Positions 1-5,102 of a stretch of DNA of 5,102 bases are shown in pieces (position 1 is the first letter of the stretch; each line of letters begins with the position of its first letter). Both the position numbers and the translations under genes were made by a program. The stretch lies in the NCBI GenBank assembly GCA_028698695.1, contig JAQVWB010000150.1:1-5102 (forward strand). The letters run 5' to 3'. The DNA comes from Syntrophomonadaceae bacterium. Its GTDB lineage: Bacteria > Bacillota > Syntrophomonadia > Syntrophomonadales > Syntrophomonadaceae. The notes below the pieces were generated by a model, which saw only the letters and a list, made by a program, of their open reading frames with translations, did no database searches and was not told where the DNA came from.

Positions 1-857
1 GTTCAGTTTCACCCGGTGCCATTAGTGAAAATTATGATATACTCGAGCCGGTAATTATACAGGGAGATAATTTTAATATCAACAATAATATAACCGTCAA
101 GTTTAATGATATCTTAGCTTACCGGGTTGAAGTGAAGACCGATGCTCAGGAGAAGAAGTATCTGCAGGTGCTGTTGCCCCGGGGCAGCAAGCGCTTGGAA
201 CCTAGTATTTATAATGTAACTGTGCAAAACAGTGAGGCTTGTGGGCAGACATTGTTGGGAGCCCTTAGTGTAGTAGCTTCCTCCAGTGGAGATATTTATC
301 GTGAAGGACAAAGAATAAGAACTGATTATCGCAGCAGTCAGGGTGTTTCCGTGCGTGTGCTTGCCAATACTGTTAGTTTAAAATCCGGTTATAAGAAGAT
401 TGCTTATCTGCAGCTGGATATTGATCAACTGTTGGGGGAAAATCGTTTGGGCCGAATTATCAGCCTGGATGATGACAGCTGGTATGAGGAACTGGAGACC
501 CAATCGCGTTGGGCGGCGGGCAGCTTTTTTGACCTGCGCGTGAAGGATAAAAGTGATAGCAGGGCTTTTGTAAGAACGGGCCGGGTTGCCCCGGTTCTAA
601 CCGGAGGGCTGTGTAAAGAAATACAACCGTTTAAACCCTGTTCGCCTTTCCTGGAAGTAAGCCTGCATAATGTGGGTGTGGACCAGTATAATCTGCGCAT
701 CCCCTTTGACCCGCAGGAGTGTATGCGGTTTAAAGTGCTGCGCTATGATGAAGAGCTGCGTACCTGGAATGATCACCCGGCTTTTATAAGCCGCTGGGAT
801 CACTGGGCGGAGTTAAACTATAATCAAAGTGGTATATATGTGGTTGTAACATATTAA
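1..857 (+). CDS. C-terminal part of an IPT/TIG-domain surface protein (5' end outside window)
   Basis: The frame is open from base 3 to a TAA stop at 855-857 (284 visible codons), so the true start lies to the left of the window. A GTG at 132 could be mistaken for a start but sits inside a folded module. Bases 3-236 encode most of one IPT/TIG immunoglobulin-like module, with the hallmark segments SVSPG, then VIIQGDNF, VKFND, and a final YNVTVQNSE strand. The remaining ~200 residues (243-854) match no domain I recognise. They are beta-rich in appearance, contain cysteines at bases 240, 612, 639 and 720, and end in a stretch (FKVLRYDEELRTW, then WAELNYNQSGIYVVV) resembling the closing beta domain of many clostridial surface proteins, where a 'yyDe..W' strand precedes a 'sG.Y.V' strand. 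No transmembrane segment, SLH repeat or sortase motif is present at this terminus. IPT modules are typical of extracellular adhesive or structural proteins. A secreted location is inferred, because the signal peptide is not in view. The specific function is unknown. Confidence 0.92.
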   Translation, partial: SVSPGAISENYDILEPVIIQGDNFNINNNITVKFNDILAYRVEVKTDAQEKKYLQVLLPRGSKRLEPSIYNVTVQNSEACGQTLLGALSVVASSSGDIYREGQRIRTDYRSSQGVSVRVLANTVSLKSGYKKIAYLQLDIDQLLGENRLGRIISLDDDSWYEELETQSRWAAGSFFDLRVKDKSDSRAFVRTGRVAPVLTGGLCKEIQPFKPCSPFLEVSLHNVGVDQYNLRIPFDPQECMRFKVLRYDEELRTWNDHPAFISRWDHWAELNYNQSGIYVVVTY

Positions 858-876
858 ATAGACGCTGATCCCTTAT

Positions 877-918
877 AGAGTAATCTGATTTATTCTTAGC
901 AGGGCTGGGGCATTTTTT
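877..918 (+). terminator. Weak terminator-like hairpin plus T-tract after the first gene
   Basis: About 20 bases after the first stop codon, AGAGTAA (877-883) can pair with TTATTCT (890-896), giving 7 pairs including one G-U across a 6-base loop. A run of six T follows at 913-918. The stem is AU-rich and the T-run lies 16 bases beyond it, so this is a poor intrinsic terminator on its own. It is listed because the first transcript plausibly ends somewhere in this stretch. Confidence 0.18.
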
Positions 919-930
919 GTCAAAACCAAA

Positions 931-947
931 GGAGGCCGGAGGCCTCC
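931..947 (+). terminator. GC-rich hairpin in the intergenic region, possible terminator
   Basis: GGAGGCC (931-937) and GGCCTCC (941-947) are perfect inverted repeats around a 3-base GGA loop, a very stable 7-bp stem and the strongest hairpin I found in the non-coding stretch. On the + strand it is followed by CCTCTATAAAC rather than a T-tract. On the - strand the stem is followed by TTTGGTTTTG, closer to an intrinsic terminator tail, but there is no minus-strand gene to terminate. It may end the upstream transcript in an atypical way, protect its 3' end, or be a degenerate terminator. Confidence 0.35.
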
Positions 948-954
948 CCTCTAT

Positions 955-967
955 AAACTTCAAGTTT
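955..967. repeat. 13-bp palindrome AAACTT-C-AAGTTT
   Basis: AAACTT (955-960) and AAGTTT (962-967) are exact inverted repeats around a single C. The short spacing suits a dimeric DNA-binding protein better than an RNA stem. It starts 8 bases after the GC-rich hairpin. Its right half overlaps the 9-mer TCAAGTTTT (960-968), which occurs again at 1051-1059. No specific regulator can be named, and an AT-rich 6+6 palindrome could arise by chance. Confidence 0.25.
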
Positions 968-1034
968 TCGGTTTCTAGTTCTTCTAGATATTATTTACGG
1001 GAAAAATGACGAATTTAGGAAAGATTTTTTTCAC

Positions 1035-1061
1035 CCGGTTTGAGAATCGGTCAAGTTTTTT
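1035..1061 (+). terminator. Hairpin with T-tract in the leader of the second gene (terminator or attenuator candidate)
   Basis: CCGGTT (1035-1040) pairs with AATCGG (1045-1050) through six pairs, one of them G-U, across a TGAG tetraloop. Five bases later there is a run of six T (1056-1061). This order is that of an intrinsic terminator, though the stem is short and the gap to the T-run rather long. The hairpin lies about 90 bases before the ATG of the large downstream gene. It could stop read-through from the first gene, or attenuate transcription if a promoter lies further upstream. No riboswitch aptamer was recognised beside it. Confidence 0.28.
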
Positions 1062-1065
1062 CCTG

Positions 1066-1110
1066 CAAATATCGATAATTATTCCAATACTATTATATTA
1101 GCTCTATATT
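1066..1110 (+). promoter_or_regulatory. AT-rich probable promoter region of the large IPT/TIG gene
   Basis: The stretch before the second gene is markedly AT-rich and contains several -10-like hexamers on the + strand: GATAAT at 1074-1079, TATTAT at 1091-1096, TATATT at 1094-1099 and TATATT at 1105-1110. None has a convincing TTGACA-type -35 box at the usual distance; the best pairing I found is TTCCAA (1082-1087) with TATATT (1105-1110), 17 bases apart. An 8-bp palindrome TATCGATA lies at 1070-1077. A promoter somewhere here is expected because a large gene begins after a 291-base gap, but the exact position is not supported. Confidence 0.25.
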
Positions 1111-1137
1111 TGTTATTAACATTATTAATAGATGTTC

Positions 1138-1143
1138 AGGGGG
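1138..1143 (+). promoter_or_regulatory. Ribosome binding site AGGGGG
   Basis: AGGGGG lies five bases before the ATG at 1149 and differs from the consensus AGGAGG at one base. It decides the start: the codons just upstream in frame include no other start codon until a TTG at 1110, which has no purine-rich site, and the ATG opens directly into a clear signal peptide. Confidence 0.75.
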
Positions 1144-1148
1144 TAACT

Positions 1149-1241
1149 ATGAGAAAAATAAGAAAACCTTTGGCTTTAGGGTTGTTTGTTTTAATGCTGG
1201 TCAGCTTTTTCCCGGCCCTGACAGCTCCAATTATGGCTGCT
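1149..1241 (+). other. Signal peptide of the giant IPT/TIG protein
   Basis: The first ~31 residues have the three parts of a Sec signal peptide: a basic N-region (MRKIRK), a hydrophobic core (LALGLFVLMLVSFF), and a polar end with small residues (ALTAPIMAA) before DPVV. Cleavage is likely after Ala30 or Ala31. There is no lipobox cysteine, so it is not a lipoprotein, and no twin-arginine motif. The protein is therefore expected to be exported by Sec and processed by signal peptidase I. Confidence 0.88.
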
Positions 1242-4200
1242 GACCCGGTGGTAATCAGCAATGTATACATTGAACGAACTGATAACGAAGTATTGGAGAC
1301 GGTCAGTGGCGTAATAGAGATAAATGGCAGCGGTTTACAGGATGTTATGGTTAATGTTTTTACTACCGGGGGCGGTGGAGGTAAAATACTGGGCACGCAA
1401 ATAGGGAAACGGGTTAATAATTTTGATGGTTATGTGAAATTTGAACTGACCGGATCGGAAATGAGGTCTATTATATTCAGTGACGGTATTTACGTCGGCG
1501 GCATTAGAGTAGAGGTAGATGATGGGGACTTTGCTACGGTTAATAGTGTTGAGCCTAAAGTAGTTTATATGAGTGATTCGTTTAATATAAACGGTTCCAA
1601 CCTGGCTTCGCTGTCCGCCGGGTTATATCGGGATGCGTTAGAATTTGGCAACGGAACGCTTAACGGAACGATTACCCGCGAAGATACTGCCATAACTGTC
1701 TCCAATGTATCCGGTGACCCGGGAATGCATGATTTGATATTTACACGCACTAATACCGGAGTGGCTAATGTAACCGAACAGGTCAGGATTCGTCGGCTGT
1801 ATCAAAATCAGATAAGAATGGTTCAGCTTATGAATGTATCTGGTCTGGAGATGTATCCCAATAAAGGGGTACCGGGCAAGACCACCGTATTTTTTCAGGC
1901 GGAGAATCTAGATAAGGCTTCAGTCTTTTTCCAGCGCAAAAGCAGTGATCCGTTCTATACTTCCAATATGGGTACAGATCACGAATACATACCTGACCCC
2001 GCCGGCAAGGATATTATCAAGGTAAAAGTCCCCAATATTACTCCCGGGACTTATCAGGTATACCTGACCAACTTTATGACCAATCCACCGGCCGGCCAGG
2101 ATTTACGCAATAATATTACCCGCCAGCAGTTGGTAGGGGAGTTTATAGTAATCAGCTCAGCTGATGCGGCGGAAATCATTTCGGTTTCTCCATCCCAGGG
2201 ACCTAACCTGAGCAGTAATGCCGTTACCGTAGTAGGCTATAATCTGGATGAATTGTATATTGATAATCTTACTATTACCAATCCCAACCGAACAATTAGT
2301 ACTTCAGCGGATCTTAAGACTCTGCAAATTAATTACGGTACTGGAACTTATAATCCCGGTGGAGGGGGAAAGACGGTTACCATTACCCGTACTATTCGTG
2401 TGATTATTGGCAAGGATAGTGAGTTTCAGGCGGAAGACCAGCAGGCTTTTCAGGATAAAGGATATGATACCTTGCGCATTAATACGCAGCCTATTGCTGA
2501 CAGTGAAATTATCAGTGACCCATCCAAAGATGTGGTGGTGGATATAACTACTACTTTACAAGCTAGTCCGACGGAGAAATATGAGTTTCGCGAACTGGCT
2601 GTAAAAGAAAATGGTTTTTTATACATTAAAAGCTATACCGAGCCGCAGACGAGCAAAGTAACGCCGGATAGGATTCAGGTAATCAGCGGAGCCGGCGGGT
2701 ATGTTACCAAGGAAGATTTGGTTATCAGTATTACCGGAAGCAATTTCATGGTAAGCAAGTACAAACCACCTGTTGGCGAGGAGCAGATTTTGTATCCAAT
2801 AGTTGACCTGGGTGGTTCAATTATTCTGAAGCGGGAAGGCAAGAATAAAAGCAATATGCAAATAAAGAATGCGACTACCGGCATTTGGAGCAATGTGAGC
2901 GGTGCCAGTATGGAGGTATTAAATAATTCTACCGTAATTGACGGTTCAGCCGGCAAGGAAATTGGTAATCGTATTGTTTTGCGTATTCCTGAAGGGTTAC
3001 CGATTCTGGAAGAGCGCCTTAATTTCCCCACTTATATTGAAGTTACCAATCCGAAAAAGAGTTCTAATGAATATGGTTACCCGGTTCGCAAGGATGATAT
3101 GGTTCAGTTTGTAACTGTTGAGGAAGCTAAAACCCCGGTAATAAATTCAGTGGTTCCCAATGTGGGAGCAACAGTTGGAGAAAAAGGGGTAAAAATAATC
3201 GGTTATAATTTTCAGGCTGATGTAAAGGTTTATTTGGATGGAGAAGAAATAAGCGGCATAAAACGGGACCCCTCTTCGCAGTTAATTACCTTTGATGCCC
3301 CGCCCGGACGGGAGGGTATTACCCGTCTGGTAGTAGTTAACCCTGAGGGCGGAGCCGATTCGGCTGATTTTATCTATGTAAAGACTCAGACCGAGCCAAA
3401 GATAACCTCGGTCTCCCCGCCGGAGGGTACGATTGGTACTTTGTTGCTCGTAAACGGGGATGTGTTTTTGTCGCCTGACCCGACCAGCAGCGAAGAGGGC
3501 ATTGGAATTTACCGCTTGATGGGTGCTCGGGTTTTACTTGGAGATCAGGATGTAAACAACTATTATTACCGACCCAATACGAATGATATTGCTCTGCAAA
3601 ATTACAGCGCTCCGGCCGGGAGTGAAATTTTACGCATCTCGTCGGGGCAGGTGGTTTTAGATGATGCCTGGTACAGTGTCTTGCTTAAGGATGAAGTTGC
3701 CGGGAAGTTTTATATTCTAAAACCAAACGCCAGCGGACAAACAATTCTCACCGATGGTATTACGGAATATATTCTGTCAGTTGATGCGACAGGCATAAAG
3801 GCGGAGGCGACTGGTGGGCAAACCCATGTTATTACCGTGGGAAATAGTACTGTCAGCCTGGGTACAACTGTATTGACTTTAAAGACCCCTTATTATATTG
3901 ATCCTGTTAGTGGCCTGATTACCGGAAATCGTGCCCGTGTAGTAGATAACGGCAGAAGAATTCTGGTTACGGTTCCTGACCTCGGTGTACAGGGATTATA
4001 CGATGTTACCGTAGTTAACCCCGATACCAAACGCGTAACCCTGAAGGATGCGTTTAAGTTTTACCGCAGTCCTCAGCGGATACCTGTCATAGACAGTATT
4101 GTACCTAACCAGGGTTCAACTGCAGGTGGCTATTTCGTGGAAATTACAGGAGATAATTTCGAAGATACCGGTGCCATAAAAACGCGGGTATTTATAAATG

Positions 4201-5102
4201 GAATCGAAGTAGCTGCAGCAGATACTTATGTTAGTCCCGATGGTACGAGCGTGCGTATAAAAGTACCGGCTTATCCGGGTGATTTACGCAAGGAATTGGG
4301 AGTAGACAGCAAGGCAGTTCCGGTAGTGGTAGTTAATCCTTCGGATGGTGGAAGTATCGGTATTGATAATGGCTTTATTTATGTGGTACCAACCAGCCAG
4401 CCGGTAATTGATCAGCTGACAAAAACCGGCGGCTCGGCTGCCGGAGGGGAATATGTGCAGATTATCGGGCGGGATTTCCGGTATTATGAACCTTATAAAG
4501 ATGTAAATGCTAATTTTAAATTTGATGATGGCATTGATATCCTGCTAAATGACCTGAATGGTGACGGAGAATGGACTGATTTACGCACTTATTCAAATAC
4601 TTCTGAGTTAGATGAGGATGATAAAAAGATATTGCCTCAGGTTTATTTTGGAAACACCCTGGCTACCGTATTGGATTTTGGAAACGGGTTTATTGGTGTA
4701 AACACCCCTTCCGGCAGTGCCGGGACGGTTCAGATATGTGTGGTAAATAACGATTATGGTATTTCCAATAGCAAACCTTATATTTATTCAACTTCCAAGC
4801 CTCAGATTACTAAAGTTATTCCCGATGTAGGCAGAAAACAGGGTGGCGAAAATGTAGAAATTCATGGCAGTGGTTTTAATCCCAGTCGTATTAACCTGTT
4901 GCAATCGGATGGTTCTATAGTTGCCGAGGAAAGACCGTTGCTGCGTTTTGGAAATCTTAGTGCAACTGCCGATATAGTAGGGGGCAGAGTTCCCAATTTG
5001 CAAGTTACCGGAAATCTGAAGGCGAATTATGATGCCAATCAGCAGAGTATTACGCTGACCCTGGCCCCAAGTCAACAGGTGTGTTTTCAGCGCACTTTTA
5101 CC
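1149..5102 (+). CDS. Giant secreted multi-domain IPT/TIG protein (3' end outside window)
   Basis: A single frame runs from ATG 1149 to the window edge without a stop (1318 codons), so the protein is longer than seen here. It opens with a signal peptide (residues 1 to about 31), followed by serial IPT/TIG immunoglobulin-like modules. Approximate boundaries are 33-138, 139-218, 220-338, 340-500, 503-661, 662-746, 749-977, 978-1084, 1085-1216 and 1217-1318 (cut). The recurring signature is a start such as PVIDSIVPNQGSTAGG, then a strand ending in GxxF (GYNF, GDNF, GRDF, GSGF), and a closing VVNP strand. Modules 6 and 8-10 are clear; 1-5 are more diverged and module 7 is enlarged by an insertion. 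Cysteine is very rare (two seen). No enzyme motif, SLH, LPXTG or transmembrane anchor is visible. The family suggests an extracellular, surface-associated structural or adhesive role, which is inference. The neighbour upstream shares the module type, suggesting a locus of related surface proteins. The start is supported by the Shine-Dalgarno site and signal peptide. Confidence 0.94.
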   Translation, partial: MRKIRKPLALGLFVLMLVSFFPALTAPIMAADPVVISNVYIERTDNEVLETVSGVIEINGSGLQDVMVNVFTTGGGGGKILGTQIGKRVNNFDGYVKFELTGSEMRSIIFSDGIYVGGIRVEVDDGDFATVNSVEPKVVYMSDSFNINGSNLASLSAGLYRDALEFGNGTLNGTITREDTAITVSNVSGDPGMHDLIFTRTNTGVANVTEQVRIRRLYQNQIRMVQLMNVSGLEMYPNKGVPGKTTVFFQAENLDKASVFFQRKSSDPFYTSNMGTDHEYIPDPAGKDIIKVKVPNITPGTYQVYLTNFMTNPPAGQDLRNNITRQQLVGEFIVISSADAAEIISVSPSQGPNLSSNAVTVVGYNLDELYIDNLTITNPNRTISTSADLKTLQINYGTGTYNPGGGGKTVTITRTIRVIIGKDSEFQAEDQQAFQDKGYDTLRINTQPIADSEIISDPSKDVVVDITTTLQASPTEKYEFRELAVKENGFLYIKSYTEPQTSKVTPDRIQVISGAGGYVTKEDLVISITGSNFMVSKYKPPVGEEQILYPIVDLGGSIILKREGKNKSNMQIKNATTGIWSNVSGASMEVLNNSTVIDGSAGKEIGNRIVLRIPEGLPILEERLNFPTYIEVTNPKKSSNEYGYPVRKDDMVQFVTVEEAKTPVINSVVPNVGATVGEKGVKIIGYNFQADVKVYLDGEEISGIKRDPSSQLITFDAPPGREGITRLVVVNPEGGADSADFIYVKTQTEPKITSVSPPEGTIGTLLLVNGDVFLSPDPTSSEEGIGIYRLMGARVLLGDQDVNNYYYRPNTNDIALQNYSAPAGSEILRISSGQVVLDDAWYSVLLKDEVAGKFYILKPNASGQTILTDGITEYILSVDATGIKAEATGGQTHVITVGNSTVSLGTTVLTLKTPYYIDPVSGLITGNRARVVDNGRRILVTVPDLGVQGLYDVTVVNPDTKRVTLKDAFKFYRSPQRIPVIDSIVPNQGSTAGGYFVEITGDNFEDTGAIKTRVFINGIEVAAADTYVSPDGTSVRIKVPAYPGDLRKELGVDSKAVPVVVVNPSDGGSIGIDNGFIYVVPTSQPVIDQLTKTGGSAAGGEYVQIIGRDFRYYEPYKDVNANFKFDDGIDILLNDLNGDGEWTDLRTYSNTSELDEDDKKILPQVYFGNTLATVLDFGNGFIGVNTPSGSAGTVQICVVNNDYGISNSKPYIYSTSKPQITKVIPDVGRKQGGENVEIHGSGFNPSRINLLQSDGSIVAEERPLLRFGNLSATADIVGGRVPNLQVTGNLKANYDANQQSITLTLAPSQQVCFQRTFT
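2166..2654 (+). other. Enlarged, atypical module 4 of the giant protein
   Basis: This part begins like a normal IPT module (IISVSPSQG, then VTVVGYNL) but reaches about 160 residues instead of the usual 85-100. It includes a glycine loop (NPGGGGK, near residue 405), an acidic/glutamine-rich piece (FQAEDQQAFQDKG), and a strand-rich end (KDVVVDITTTLQ, then ENGFLYIKSY). The second half may be a separate beta domain inserted in or following the IPT fold. I do not recognise it. Confidence 0.45.
3393..4079 (+). other. Module 7 with a large insertion
   Basis: Residues 749-977 begin with a canonical IPT opening (PKITSVSPPEG) and close with canonical late strands (ILVTVPDLG, YDVTVVNPDT, AFKFY), but about 230 residues separate start and end, roughly 2.5 times the family length. 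The additional stretch, approximately bases 3560-3890, reads as a further beta region (WYSVLLKDEVAGKFYIL, TEYILSVDATGIKAEATGG, HVITVGNSTVSLG). It could be a separate small domain nested in the IPT sandwich, or a diverged neighbouring module. No function can be assigned. Confidence 0.45.
4500..4580 (+). other. Insertion with two calcium-loop-like motifs in module 9
   Basis: Between the GRDF strand and the QVYFGN strand of module 9, residues 1118-1144 contain DVNANFKFDDG (D1118-G1128) and DLNGDGEWTD (D1135-D1144). The second matches the DxNxDG core of EF-hand/dockerin/thrombospondin-3-like loops. The first has D and N at the first positions and a DDG end, like the degenerate 'D.NgNg.fDdG' repeats of bacterial extracellular proteins. 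A further acidic run (ELDEDDKK) follows. Calcium binding that stiffens the protein outside the cell is inferred; the position-12 acidic residue of a classic EF hand is not present. Confidence 0.6.

Larger units (their letters stand above)
1245..5102 (+). repeat. Array of IPT/TIG-like protein modules
   Basis: The repeats are at protein level and strongly diverged; I saw no long nucleotide repeats. Clear module starts, by first base, are: 2166 (AEIISVSPSQG), 3132 (TPVINSVVPNVG), 3393 (EPKITSVSPPEG), 4080 (IPVIDSIVPNQG), 4401 (PVIDQLTKTGG) and 4797 (KPQITKVIPDVG). Closing VVNP strands are encoded at about 3333-3344, 4011-4022 and 4329-4340. The module at 3132-3386 has the canonical IPT length of about 85 residues; others are lengthened by loops or insertions. 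The weaker modules between 1245 and 3131 are assigned from GSGL/GSNL/GSNF-like turns and alternating beta patterns, so their number and borders are uncertain. Confidence 0.7.

Noticed and set aside
425..803. Overlapping minus-strand frames opposite the first gene
   Set aside because: They overlap each other and the well-supported + strand coding region and resemble no known protein.
132..857. Separate gene starting at GTG 132
   Set aside because: The frame is open to the left edge and an IPT module spans this codon (GDNF before it, YNVTVQNSE after it). There is no Shine-Dalgarno site before 132, so it is an internal valine.
974..988. Inverted repeat TCTAG...CTAGA
   Set aside because: The stem is only 5 bp with a 5-base loop in AT-rich DNA, too weak to report as a feature.
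1071..1079. SigD-type (flagellar) -10 element around CGATAA
   Set aside because: Only a partial match to the -10 consensus, and no TAAA-like -35 element at the right distance.
858..1148. Cyclic-di-GMP or other riboswitch in the 291-base leader
   Set aside because: I looked for the conserved cores of common Clostridia riboswitches, including GEMM-type, and could not find them; only simple hairpins are present.
2675..3031. Minus-strand open frame of 118 codons
   Set aside because: It lies wholly opposite the large + strand gene, has no ribosome site or recognisable protein features, and looks like a codon-composition shadow.
4788..5075. Minus-strand open frame of 95 codons
   Set aside because: It is antisense to a clear IPT module, has no family resemblance and no supporting signals.

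Overview
The window looks like chromosomal DNA from a Gram-positive, probably anaerobic Clostridia-type bacterium (my guess is the Syntrophomonas/Peptococcaceae/Desulfotomaculum neighbourhood). This is inferred from the moderate-to-low GC codon use, a Gram-positive-style signal peptide, a purine-rich Shine-Dalgarno site, and very long secreted proteins built from IPT/TIG beta-sandwich modules. No taxonomic marker gene is present, so the assignment is weak.

There are two protein genes, both on the + strand and both cut by the window edges. Positions 1-857 hold the last ~284 codons of a surface-type protein: the end of one IPT/TIG module, then an unrecognised C-terminal region of about 200 residues with four cysteines. 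Positions 858-1148 are non-coding. This stretch holds several candidate RNA hairpins (a GC-rich one at 931-947, and one followed by a T-tract at 1035-1061), a short palindrome at 955-967, and an AT-rich stretch that probably contains the promoter of the next gene. From 1149 to the right edge a single uninterrupted frame of 1318 codons encodes the N-terminal part of a giant exported protein. It has a signal peptide followed by about ten IPT/TIG-like modules, some enlarged by insertions, one of which carries two aspartate/asparagine-rich loops that resemble calcium-binding sites.

The two genes share module type and orientation, so they appear to be neighbouring members of a family of large extracellular IPT/TIG proteins, plausibly structural or adhesive components of the cell surface. 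No catalytic domain, SLH anchor, LPXTG motif or transmembrane anchor is visible in the part shown; the anchor of either protein could lie outside the window. I saw no tRNA, rRNA, CRISPR array, insertion sequence or recognised riboswitch. The minus strand carries only short open frames opposite the two genes. The best candidates for something undescribed are the C-terminal domain of the first protein, the Ca-loop insertion, and the structured intergenic leader.
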